Source: Phialocephala subalpina (Eukaryota; Ascomycota; Leotiomycetes; Helotiales; Mollisiaceae). From it: a stretch of 64,000 nt of DNA. The stretch covers positions 2,856,371 through 2,920,370 of the forward strand of contig FJOG01000001.1 of the NCBI GenBank assembly GCA_900073065.1, read 5' to 3'. The notes beneath the pieces were generated by a model. That model was not told where the DNA came from. It saw only the letters and a program-made list of their open reading frames with translations, and did no database searches. This document shows, in pieces, positions 42,852 to 53,761 of the stretch; the first letter of the stretch is position 1; each line of letters begins with the position of its first letter. A program made the position numbers and the translations under genes.

Positions 42852-45710
42852 TCTTGTATACGTTTGAAGGGTTCTTCATGGTTAGATAATAGTATATGTA
42901 TATACGAAGGTGCGGTTTTAGAGTAATAAGCTATAGTCTGAGGTTTCCTCACCCAAAATCAAGAATTTTGCAGTAAAAATACTTAGATTAGGCTTATTAC
43001 CTTAAAACTATACCTTCGTATTCATAGATAATCATAAACAGTTATTAAATAATCATATGATTAATATAATACTTAAATGCATTATTTTTGGTGTTTTGAT
43101 AAAGTGCATAGATCACGTGAATAGCTCATTTCTCTAAAACCGCGCCTTCGTACTCCATACTTGTGATGGGACACATCCTATGCAATGCCTTTAACCCTCA
43201 GATTAGGAATTCAGATTGAGAATATCGCCGCCGAAGACGGCGAGCGGAGGCCCTTCCCGCACCCCCTCCCACCCATTTGGTTGCCTTGATTCCCAGGCTT
43301 GAGATTCCCAGAAGTAGTTAATGCATCACGTGCAAAAATACCTCACTCTAAAACATTTTGTCCCCTCGTAGGATATTCTTTCCCTAAACAAGTTTATAGG
43401 TTAAAGGCACAGGTATTCCTGTTGGTACTTGGCGGCTAAGGTTCGGTGGTTCTCCAGATGGACACATTGTGGCCCGTCATGGAATGATAGATTGAAACAA
43501 TGCTCGTTGTAACACAAATTATATGGAAACGGAATTTCTGAGTTGTCGGAATGGACAACTGCAAAGGTGTACCCAAGTCGGAGAAAATGGTTGTGGATTG
43601 GATGCGTCTTGCGTAGACTAAAGACTCTTCGACTAAATCCTCATCTTCTCAACACTTGATGTCCCAAATTCCACAAAACTTTCGCAGCTGCTTTTTCAAA
43701 AGATGTTAAAAACAACATTCCAATATAAATATTCGTATGAAATTATGAATCGTTTGCGGGAACAGTCCATTTCTCCGGAAATACCAAAGATAACCCCCCC
43801 CCCCACATGGTATTGTGGGTCTCGGGTAGCGCGTTGAAGTGCCAACACAGAAGTCAATTTCATCAGAATGAGCAATAAGATAGATACCTTGATGTCTAGA
43901 CAGTTTGTATAGTTTTCGCGAATTCACATAAGTATATATTGATAGAGTGTTGATACTCAAAGCCTCGCAAGTGATGAGGCTTGAGGCTTGGTGAGGGCGG
44001 AAGAGCACCCCGTCGTGCGAGGATTTTCGCCCTGGGCACACAGTGTGTCACCCAAAATCTGCACTTTGTATGGGTAGACGGAGATCTGTTGACGGTCTGG
44101 GTATTGCATCGAGGATAGCCCCATGAGGCGACTCTGGCATATATACACTTCATCTTTGCACTTACTCTGAACTTCATGTCCAATTCTCCATTATTCCTTT
44201 GATTCAATCCATCGCAATCGCAACTCTTGTTTTCCCCTCCGACTTCAGGACGATATTTGTTTTGCTGTCCCGGTGGTGCAGGCGCCTCCTTCGTTCTACC
44301 GACCAATTATACACCGGCGATAATTTCAGCTCCTTGATACTTGTACAGCTTCAACCAAATCCGGCAGGAGTGGCTTTCAAGGAGGAGCATTCCATCAATG
44401 CGGCGCCATCTTTCCGAGTCGAGCTTAAGAACGCAGTTCTCCCCTTCTCGTCGCTTCGCTTGATCTCACCTCTGTTCTGTACCAGCTTTTTGCACTTTTT
44501 GCACCGTTTACACTTTGTCCCAGCACCACGAGGCTGTCGAAAATCTGCCATGCCCTCTGCCCGGCCGGCGCAGCCTCCACCATGCGACGTCTTGTTCAAC
44601 CTCCGCCCAATCAGCACCTGGTGCTGGGAGGCCCATCATCCACCGCCAACGGAACCAGCACATAGTCACGAGCCATTCGAAGGAGGCATCATTCTTACCC
44701 CTGGAAGTCAACCACCAGGAACACCAAACATTCAACACACTTCCATCATCTTCCGACGGTCCGCCTGTCGTTGATTTGTGCACAGCCCCTGCCGTCAACT
44801 GACGCAAAAAAGAACGGAAAGATGTTGAAGGTAATGATGAAAGACCACGCCGTGATGTCTCCCCCAATTCATCGGACAAACGTCAGCCTCGTCGACCAAC
44901 CTTCTTGCACAACACGACAATGCGGTTTATTTTCTCGGTTGCTTTCCCGAATCAAGAATTACAATCGATTGGGATATTCCCTTCGTCGGCATGGCGTAAT
45001 ACCGTGGTGGGCGTGCTGGGCGTGAGTGAAGCTCGGCTAGCGCATTTGGGCATTTCCCCCCCATGTCCACCATACATGTTATCGACCTCTCACTGAGGAC
45101 AGCCGAGTAATTTTCTTGTTGAATAGGGCCTTCAGCAGCTCTCGTACCTCACCAAGATTGTGTTAAGCTTCTTCAGACAGGCCAGTCAAGATCGTCACAC
45201 ACACCACAATGCCAGTTCTTTCGCTACCCCTCTGCCGCCGCCAAACCACTCTTTCGAAGACTCCCCAACCCACAACCTACTTGCTGATTTTCTGGCCGAG
45301 GACCCCTCCTGCACACTGGTCTCCCCAGCAGTTTTTTAAAAGGCCTCCTCTCGTACCATCCAAAACATCATTCACATCCCACGTCGTCGACCCCTCCTCC
45401 TTCTCAACCTTTTCACCCTCCTCCACAATCATTGCTTCTGAATAGCATCGCTCTAAGCTGAGGTATGTGAAATGACCGAGTCTCCAGATTGCTCGTTGCG
45501 ACCAGTTTTCTCTAGTTCTAACAAATCCGTCTGCAACAGAATACTTCGCAGTCATCTCATCTGCCAAAGCGACCAAGTTCTTTTACTTGCAACCACACTC
45601 ATCGCCACCTCTACACCTACGCCCGTAGCGATACAGCATACCCATTTCGAGATTATTCTCTTCCGCATTTCTGAAGGCTCGAAGACCTGCATTCCCCGAA
45701 CATTCGCTCA
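42852..45710. other. Gene-free spacer
   Basis: About 2.9 kb. The left part is AT-rich and holds the inverted-repeat element at 42901-43153. A run of eleven C lies at 43794-43804. Open frames at 44199-44802 and 45209-45714 are proline/serine-rich and unrecognised; part of this may be 5' UTR of the next gene. Confidence 0.4.
42901..43153. mobile_element. MITE-like inverted-repeat element
   Basis: The left arm TATACGAAGGTGCGGTTTTA (42901-42920) is mirrored by the right arm at 43131-43153 (TCTCTAAAACCGCGCCTTCG then TAC). The two agree over about 20 bp apart from one or two bases. A second inverted copy inside, at 42993-43022, pairs with the left arm over about 28 bp, including CTTATTAC, but has ACTATACC where the outer arm has ACCGCGCC. 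The ~250-bp body is AT-rich and non-coding. Terminal inverted repeats, small size and no coding capacity fit a non-autonomous DNA element. I could not confirm a target-site duplication. Confidence 0.5.
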
Positions 45711-47687
45711 ATGATCTCCAAGTTTCTCACGAAAAAGAAGGGGAAAGGTGGAGATGATGGGCAACAATACCCTCTGGTTCCCACCTCCCCACACCTCACT
45801 TCAACACCTGGCGCTTTGGACAATGGAGAATCTCTTGGTTCTTACTCAAACACCTTTCTTCTGCTCGACAATTCGTACATTCAATACGGTGGCACCTTTG
45901 TGGATCCAATGGAAGTTCAGCACAGGCCGCCTTCTCCTCCGTCCTTGGGTACGTTAACACCAGGCTCTTTTACCAAGTTTCTGGAAGAAGATATCTACCA
46001 CAATGACCCAATGTTTGGAGTTAATTTCCATTTCGATGAGAATGGCGCTGTCGGCAACGCCGTCAACAGCTCTGACGGTACCCCATCTGGTCAACAAGGA
46101 CATGCCTCCCCACAGGGGACCAGCTCCCAGCTTTCACAATATAAGCATGATCAGACGAGAGTTATTGGCATCGATAGCTCGCCTACTATCCTCCACAGTC
46201 AAGAAGGATATGACTCCACGGTGGAAGCTGGTTCTCAGCTTGAACACTATGAGCATCGTCAGACTGGCGTTGTTGATGCCGTCAACCCCACTGTTGGCGT
46301 CCCATGGGCGGCCACCTCCCATTTTGGACAACCCTCCAATGTCGCGAACCGAACTGATCCTACATTAACAGCTCAACAACAATTTAATTCAGCGTTTCCA
46401 AATGGCTCAATCATCATGGACACACCTGTCGCAGCTTTTGAATGTGGACTTCATGCACTCCGACTAAGCTTCCTGTGTCAGTTCCCAACCTTGCGAGCTC
46501 CATCGATTAACGAGTTGCGAGTGATCGCTACAAGCGATGTCATTGCCCAAAGATTCCTCGAGGCCGAAGGACGCCCTGTAGATGTCAACAACTTCAACGC
46601 AGGGCATGTTGCTGCTATTCTCGAAGAGTACTCTCTTCGTCAAGGCTATGTGCTACAACTGGGAATATATTGGACTAATCGAGAACCTTTCATCCAATAT
46701 GCAGCAAACCCATCAGCCATCACTCTGTGGATTTACAACAATAATGCACAAAGCGCTACGACACTTGGCCACTACTCTGGTCTGAAGCCCAACAATGGAG
46801 AAGGTGATCAAACGGATCGTCTTCATCAATATGACCAGACGGACCGAATGTCTCCTGAGCCAACAGCAGATACACCAACACCAATTACCACTACCATGCC
46901 AACTCCACAACAGCATAATGTGGGTGCCAAGGTCGTCAATACTCAAGTCTCGGACACCAACGACTGGCTCTGGCCGACCATATGCTTTTCCTGCAAGAGG
47001 GGTGACCATGGCCAATACACAGGTGAACAATACTACAACTGGAGCGAATTCTTCCTGCATTGGTGGATGGTTCATTCCACTCTCGAAGTATGGACGCCAC
47101 GTCTGTGCTTCTGGGAGGGATGCAACGACGGTGGAACTCACTTCACGTCGGAGGAATGCCTTACCCATGTCTTCAGTACTCACAAGATGTGGACGCCGCA
47201 ACCATGTCCATGGGAAGATTGTTACCATGTTGTCAAAGCATATTCCACCTGGAATAAGTGCCTCACTCATGTCTTTGGGGTCCACAAGAAGATTCACCAT
47301 TGTGATTATGATGGTCCGTGCGAATTTAAACCCGGAGGTAGAGCTTTTGGCAATCTCCAAGACAAGCAACGACATGTCACAGACAAACACGCGCCGGGGG
47401 TGCATTGTATGTTGCCATACTGTACCCACACTAAAAAAAGGTTGAATCGTCCCCAGCATAAAAAGGAACACATGAGATTCTGGCATGGAAGCTACTGTTG
47501 CGATGTTGAGGGATGCAGTCGTGGTTACATCGAAGACCAATCCTATGGATTCAATTCTCAGGATGATCTCGATAAGCACACGAAGGAGTAAGTCAAAGTC
47601 CTCGGGTTTTATAGCACTTCACCGGCGCATAAGTGCTAACAGGATCATAGAAACATACACAAGCCCCGCCGCCGCCGAGGGAACTAG
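45711..47687 (+). CDS. OTU-like cysteine protease fused to C2H2 zinc fingers
   Basis: Two exons, 45711-47587 and 47651-47687, giving 637 residues. The 63-bp intron has donor GTAAGT and branch GCTAAC; the acceptor at 47650 (ATCATAG) completes the last finger as HTKENIH before the stop. A basic N-terminus (SKFLTKKKGKGG) leads into about 220 disordered Gln/Ser-rich residues. Residues about 240-358 read AAFECGLHALRLSFLCQFP ... NFNAGHVAAILEEYSLRQGY ... ITLWIYNNNAQ ... LGHYSGLKPN, the layout of OTU-like peptidases. Candidate catalytic residues are Cys245, an Asn of IYNNN and His354. Residues about 415-637 hold at least five fingers (CFWEGCNDGG...HVFSTH, CPWEDCYHVV...HVFGVH, CDYDGPCEF...HVTDKH, CMLPYC...HMRFWH, CDVEGC...HTKENIH). 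A nucleic-acid- or protein-guided deubiquitinase is one inference. Confidence 0.68.
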
Positions 47688-48842
47688 TGCCACCCTTGGT
47701 GATCCTGACTTATCATGTGTCCAACTCTTCGGTATCAATCTCTATGGTCTCCAACTCTATTTGCTGAAGTTTACTCTCGGCTCATCCCTCTCAATGTTCC
47801 ACATCAATCTGGACTCTGCGTACTATGCTCAAGTCTCGAGTCTTGCCAACAACACGACATGAAGTCTTGCGCCCGGCACTCTTCATCCTGCGTGTTCCCC
47901 CATCACTTATCCTGTCCCTTGTTACTTAGTGGCTACGACCCACCAATCAGTCAAGTAGCTGGTTGTGCCTTCCAGACCAGCTACTCGACTGCACTTGCCA
48001 ATGTCACCAGGCATCTCCACCCTCTCAATCCAGGTCTCGGTTCTTGTTTCGCGCTGCTATCTTGCTCCTCATGGCACCAAACCTTTTGCAACCGGCTCGA
48101 CCCAAGACAATAGGAGCTCGAACTTGCCAGTCTCAATCAGCACCAGATACTCTGCTACCTTCCCATCGATCATGGTAGTTGTGTATTACTGCCCATCATC
48201 GCAGCACTGCAGTATCGCGACCTCGTTCTGTTCGAGCCCTCCTTCCATGGTCTAAGCTCTGGTCATATTCTCCTTTGGTTCATATATCAAAACTATATGG
48301 ACTTGGATCAAATTTCAGGATATGAACCATGTTAAGATTTCTTTTCTTTTGTTCACGAGCCCACGATGTATGTATGCATGCATGACTACTTTGGTGTTCA
48401 TACGGAGTGGCTCATAGAGTTTTGACTTTTTGCTTGCATTTATGTTGGGGAGGAGAAAAGGAAGAGGGAGGAAAAGTAGAGCACACGATTACATGAAATG
48501 AAGTTTCTGCGCTTTATTTTCTTCTCCCTTCATCTAAGTTTCGGTTACTGTCTTGGCCATACGTTCGTTGTGAATTCACTACCCCTCTTGTTCCTTGCAG
48601 TGATCGCTAGGGACTGTGGGTCATTGACAAGCGAGAGCCCCTGAAGTGCACTTTTTACTAACGCCGTGGCGAACAACTCTCGAATTCAGAATTGCACGTG
48701 AAAACCTCGTACAGGGACCGGTCGTTCTTGAATTGGAGGAGCGGTTAATTCCTTCAAGCACGAGCAAGCACAGTCCACGGTCAAAGCTAGATGAGCAGCG
48801 CTTACTAGTGTACAAGAACTAGCTGAACCCATAGTACAGTGC
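47688..48842. other. Gene-free spacer
   Basis: About 1.15 kb downstream of the protease/zinc-finger gene, probably its 3' UTR on the left. A TGTATGCATGCATG run lies near 48369-48383. No gene seen. Confidence 0.4.
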
Positions 48843-50221
48843 AGAGTCAAATCAGCTTCTTCCCACAGGTAGACAAGCAGCAGCTCAAGCTCTATGTGAC
48901 TTGTCCCTAGGTATCAATCTCGACCATTATAGCGAGGACGAAATTTTCTCTCTGCTTAGCCAGCCCGANNNNNNNNNNNNNNNNNNNNNNNNNNNNNNNN
49001 NNNNNNNNNNNNNNNNNNNNNNNNNNNNNNNNNNNNNNNNNNNNNNNNNNNNNNNNNNNNNNNNNNNNNNNNNNNNNNNNNNNNNNNNNNNNNNNNNNNN
49101 NNNNNNNNNNNNNNNNNNNNNNNNNNNNNNNNNNNNNNNNNNNNNNNNNNNNNNNNNNNNNNNNNNNNNNNNNNNNNNNNNNNNNNNNNNNNNNNNNNNN
49201 NNNNNNNNNNNNNNNNNNNNNNNNNNNNNNNNNNNNNNNNNNNNNNNNNNNNNNNNNNNNNNNNNNNNNNNNNNNNNNNNNNNNNNNNNNNNNNNNNNNN
49301 NNNNNNNNNNNNNNNNNNNNNNNNNNNNNNNNNNNNNNNNNNNNNNNNNNNNNNNNNNNNNNNNNNNNNNNNNNNNNNNNNNNNNNNNNNNNNNNNNNNN
49401 NNNNNNNNNNNNNNNNNNNNNNNNNNNNNNNNNNNNNNNNNNNNNNNNNNNNNNNNNNNNNNNNNNNNNNNNNNNNNNNNNNNNNNNNNNNNNNNNNNNN
49501 NNNNNNNNNNNNNNNNNNNNNNNNNNNNNNNNNNNNNNNNNNNNNNNNNNNNNNNNNNNNNNNNNNNNNNNNNNNNNNNNNNNNNNNNNNNNNNNNNNNN
49601 NNNNNNNNNNNNNNNNNNNNNNCTTGCTTTCCACGCCCAAATATTTTGTTTAGTCCGTAGATCTCTTGTCTTTAGATACCGAATACTTGATAAATCAAAT
49701 TTGCATTATCGACTTCAGTAAATCATACTAAGTGTTATCGCTATTAGCCGATTTTGGGATTCTCGAAAGCCACCTCCCGCTAGAAGCTATCATAAAAGGA
49801 GGGATATCGATCGATCTATTGTGTGACTTATAGGCGCTAAGTTGCACCCTCTTTAAAATCCGACGTTAAGTTTCGCTATTCTATATAATTAATAATAGAG
49901 ATAAGTTGCTTGCTGAGATAGTATGTTTCTTTAGTAAGCTGCTAAAGCGGTGGTGGTGGCGATGAGAGGTACGCTTTGACTTCTTCGATGAGAATAGGAA
50001 GACGATCATAGTGCATAACGAGGGGTATACTTTAGATACCGTCTTAAACGATAAGATCGAAGTTTTCGAGCGGGGAAGCGGGGACAAGAGAGTCTTCGTC
50101 GTGCCGGACGAGGAGTAGAAGTTATTCAAAGATCTGCTTAAGAAGCTCCTCACCTACCAGCCAGCAAGCCGTCTGAGTGCCGATGAAGCTGTGCAGCATG
50201 ACTGATTCAACATGAAGTAGC
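48843..50221 (+). pseudogene. SRPK-type kinase relic, broken by many stops and a gap
   Basis: Before the gap: TGRQAAAQALCDLSLGINLD then HYSEDEIFSLLSQP, matching the middle of fungal SRPKs. The 654-N gap follows (48969-49622). After it: STPKYFV, stop, SVDLLSLDTEYLINQICIID, FSKSY (DFGESY in live copies), stop, then LPLEAIIKGG, CDL-stop-AL, CTLFKIRR-stop-VSLFY, NNRDKLLAE, FDFFDEN, EGYTLDTVLNDKIEVFERGS, VVPDEE-stop-KL and DEAVQHD-stop-F. At least six stops fall where Trp or Gln/Glu stand in the copy at 39381. The pattern TGG to TAG/TGA, CAA or CAG to stop and GGA-GAA to AGT-AAA is transition-dominated, as RIP leaves. The surrounding DNA is AT-rich. Certainly not functional. Confidence 0.82.
48969..49622. 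other. Assembly gap (654 N)
   Basis: A run of undetermined bases inside the SRPK relic. In intact kinases only a few tens of residues separate the text on either side, so about 60-80 bp would be expected here. Confidence 0.95.
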
Positions 50222-50479
50222 GCATTCCCAAAGATTGCAGCCAGCCGCCTTCAATCACAAATCATTATATTAATCACAGCAACTTGTAGATATAAGAGCC
50301 AGGTAAGTCCATTGTTCATCGCCTACGCCTTCAGCTTTTCATCATTCTCTGTTGACCTCAATAATCAAAATCTCAGAGTTCTACGAACTCATTCTCGTGA
50401 CCAGATCACACGCAAACGGACCAAAACACGTAGTGCCGGCTCGCCTCCTGCTTTACAAACCGGCAGCAATAACACAACA

Positions 50480-51522
50480 ATGACTTCTCAAGATGCTCTT
50501 GAAGGTCTAGCTTCCGAAGGAGAATCAAGCCCCCCACCGAAGTCCGTGCTCACCTTCCATCATCTACCTGCCGAGCTTCGCGTCATGATTTACCAGAACA
50601 CCTTTGGCCACGAGGAATATCACGACTCCCTCGTTCTCGAACACATGCTCAATTTGTTGGTGCCTTTGCAGACAAATTCGACGTTCTTCTCGGAAGCAGC
50701 TCACGAGTTTGTTCGACATGCGACTATTGTCCTGAGTTTCGAAAGTTTCCCAAGATTCCTAGAGTCATTGCTCCGTGATGAGTATGTTGAAGTCTGGGAA
50801 GCCTTGCCTGTCGTGCCGAAAGTGAGACTTGTTCCCAAGTAAGCAGATATTGTCGTGCCAGCTTTAGACCATCGCTAACGTAGATATTCTACAGCGCGTA
50901 CGTTCATGCAGGTAGGGGCTCCTTTCCGAAGGGTCGAAAGCGCTTGCAAAGCTTCGCATCTTTTGCCTCCAAGGTTCGAAACCTCACAATTGACTTTCCA
51001 ACCTATCCCGAATACCTTTTCGACAACCAAGGCTACGTCATCTGGGACTTCGAGCGATTTCGAAACTTGAACATACTGCGAATCATTTTCCCTGTCTCTC
51101 AGAGAGGGCTAGAAGAGTTAGCTCAATCGCGACTCGGAGACGCCATAGAAAAGGCCAACCAGTTTCTCGGTGTGCCTGGGAAACTCTCCAGCGTTCAGTA
51201 CTACGGCCTGCCAGGATCCCTCACTGTTGCGAAGTTGCGTGAACTCAGGCGTAAGCAACAAGCTGTGGATCGACACCTGTTGAGAAGAGCGTTGAGACAA
51301 GTCTCTGCTTACCGGATTGGGTTGAAGCATTTCAAATTCTATCCAGATTATTGGCTGGCAGACTGGAACTTACCTTGGGAGGAGCTGCTTACGAGCGACT
51401 TGTTCGATTTACAGATTCGACTAGGGATAACGCAAACAGAGGAATGGTTTTGGGCGGCGGAGGGAGAAGGGTTCTTGGGCTATCCCCCGAAGAATTTCTT
51501 GGATACTGGTTCTAGTCGGTGA
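50480..51522 (+). CDS. F-box/2EXR-like hypothetical protein
   Basis: Two exons, 50480-50838 and 50895-51522, giving 328 residues. The 56-bp intron starts GTAAGC and ends TTCTACAG; this acceptor, not the nearer GTAG, keeps the frame (VPN|AYVHAGRG). The N-terminus holds HHLPAELRVMIYQNTFG, the LPxELRxxIY start of many fungal F-box/2EXR-like proteins. LLVPLQTNSTFFSEAAHEFV follows as the usual helix. The C-terminal half (SKVRNLTIDFPTYPEYLF, NLNILRIIFPVSQRGLEELA, FKFYPDYWLADWNLPWEEL) looks like a leucine-patterned target-binding domain. It may recruit substrates to an SCF ligase; the target is unknown. It starts about 260 bp after the kinase relic. Confidence 0.68.
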
Positions 51523-52364
51523 TAAAAGATCGAAAATGTCACGGATCCCCTTTCTCTCTATGCATCCTCACACTATAGCAATGGGCGGGTTTCAAATGTT
51601 ACCTAATAAACTTTGGATTGGGTTATCTTGGATCCCCAAGAGTCTCCGGCGCAACGGTAGTGCCTCCAAGGAGTATTCCAATTGAGTTGCTGCAATATGG
51701 TCACGTGCCTTACTCTCAAAGTACTTAGCGTCTTGTTTGATGACTTTAGCTTACCTCATCCCTCAAGCCGTTGAGCAAGGAAGACATTAAACCTTCTAGA
51801 GCATCCGAGGCCAAGATTGAAGACACGCGGTAGAGCTGGAGGATGGTCTTGTTAAGTGAAGATTCAAGCGTGTTGTGACAACCTCGAAGCTTTGGATGAG
51901 GTCTCCTCTTTCCTCTCACTTTCGTTCTCGAATCTGGCGTCAGAATCGCCTTCATTTCTCGGAGAGCCGCTAGTAGCTAAAGGCAAGTGCCTCGCTAAGA
52001 TAAATACCTTCTCCCTCGATCTGACAATCCTAATTACTTCTTATTGTCTCTCGACCTGACAATACGAACAACCTCCCTTTCTCTCTACCAACGACAATCG
52101 AAACAAGACAACACGAAGAATACAATACGAATAGAGTAATACGAACAGGCCCATACACAGAGAACGACGACACGCAGACAACAAACAACACGAAAGCGTC
52201 AAGCGACAATACGAAGGTGACAAGCGACAATACGCCCCCCCTTTCGTTTCACTCCCCTTTGCTTCACCGCCTTTCGCTTCAGCCCCATTCTCTTAGACCC
52301 CCCTTCTTCACAAGCGAAAATACGAACGCGAAAATACAATCGGAAAGACGATAGCACCATCACC
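51523..52364. other. Spacer with degenerate ACAATACGAA runs
   Basis: 842 bp. From about 52058 to 52335 the plus strand repeats AATACGAA, ACACGAA and CGACAATACG at irregular spacing; these are the leader or promoter of the gene at 52365. No gene seen. Confidence 0.45.
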
Positions 52365-53375
52365 ATGTCTCCCCCATCCAAGCTGCGCTCCAGCGCTACT
52401 CCTCATCGCATGTACAATCTTCGCGCGTCCAACACCAACAACCCATACCGCCAAAACCTCAACACTCGTCCGAGCCCAAACGTCCAGACTTGTTCTCTCA
52501 TGAAACTCCCTCTTGAGTTGCGCAACATGGTCTACAACCTCGCTTTACCAGAAGAGTGGGACGGCAAGAGTCCAGAACTCATCAAAGCCTTACGCCAATT
52601 CCGCATGCTCTATGATGAAGCCTTGCTCGTCTTTCATAAGAAGGAGTACATCTTTGTCCTTGGTAAGGGCAACAACTGGTCGTTCGAGGGTATGAGCACC
52701 AGGACGATTGCAACAATCAAGGCTGTCAAGATTATGGTCACGTAAGTATATCCCCTTTCGAGCCTCGGCCGATAGTCATAGATACCTAACAATATTCACA
52801 GTGAGGATATTTGGCTCCACCCTAAGATCGGATGGCACTCTATTGAGATACTTTCCGAGCACGAGCGTCACGACTTCTGCCTCCACCATTTCGTCAAGAA
52901 TTGTACCGTCGCGAAGGATGTCAAGTCAGTGGTCCTCGACTGTCGTCCTCGTACCATCAACCTCTTCTACTTCTTCATCCGAGAGCTCGCCTACTACACA
53001 TCGGGCTTCTCGAGCTTGACCAAAGTCACTACATCATATCCATTGAAACCATTCCATCCCGCTATCAACTTTAAAGATGATAATCGACTGATCCATGCCG
53101 AGAATAACAACAAGGTCATGCAGCATCTTCTTCCTAAATACGCAGATACACTTTTCGGAGTCAAGAACAGATTGGTGAAGAAGATGGTCGATGAGGTCAA
53201 CAAAGATGGTACTACTACCCTGAGAAAGTTCGTTCATCGGGATATGTATGTCTGGGACGTTGACGGAGAGAAGGTTGACAAGTGGGGAGAGAAGATCGAT
53301 GCGAAGGAGAACGATGGAGAGACGACCAAAACATTGACGAAAGTGGTCTTGCTCGCGGATTATGACTCGCACTGA
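52365..53375 (+). CDS. 2EXR-like hypothetical protein, paralogue of 35002-35991
   Basis: Two exons, 52365-52741 and 52802-53375, giving 316 residues; the 60-bp intron has GTAAGT and TTCACAG, joining IMVT|EDIWLHP. After a basic Ser/Asn-rich N-terminus, SLMKLPLELRNMVYNLALPE gives the domain start. EEWDGKSPELIKALRQF and KGNNWSFEGMSTRTIATIK match WDGKMPNVIKALRS and NNWSFGDMTPRAV of the gene at 35 kb. The centre is helical (FCLHHFVKNCTVAKDVKSVV). The end is rich in Lys and Asp. No catalytic residues are evident, so a scaffold or adaptor role is the safest reading; the function is unknown. Confidence 0.7.
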
Positions 53376-53761
53376 GATCGAGTACCTCAGACTAAGGGGC
53401 TCGATCGACTGCCAAGTGCCTTGGGTGTGGGTGTGTTGTGTTACTGTTTAATTTGGGGAACGTGGGATAACGAGCTCGTCGACTTTCTTATTTTCTCACG
53501 CGACGAATGACGGCGGCTACAGTAATACGGAGGCACAGAGACTGGTTCTGGGTTACTCCTTTCTCATCGGACATCTGAAAATCGAAAAGCTTTGAGCTGC
53601 GACCTGACTTTCATGCTGCTACAATTAAAGATTGCAGATAGCAACAGCCGATACCTAGTGCATGTTCTCATGCATCATAGAAACACAATACGAAAATAAT
53701 ATTGCAGTCCTATCTGTTAGTGAGAGAATCTACATGCATACTCAATATCAGCAACCCCCCT
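53376..53761. other. Convergent 3' intergenic region
   Basis: 386 bp between converging genes; probably both 3' UTRs. Nothing recognised. Confidence 0.45.

Noticed and set aside
44199..45714. Genes in the proline/serine-rich open frames
   Set aside because: Low-complexity frames without domains, splice partners or consistent coding pattern; more likely UTR or spacer.
46713..47579. Minus-strand frame of 288 residues
   Set aside because: Antisense to the zinc-finger half of the OTU-like gene; the plus strand has repeated Cys/His patterns and the minus strand none.
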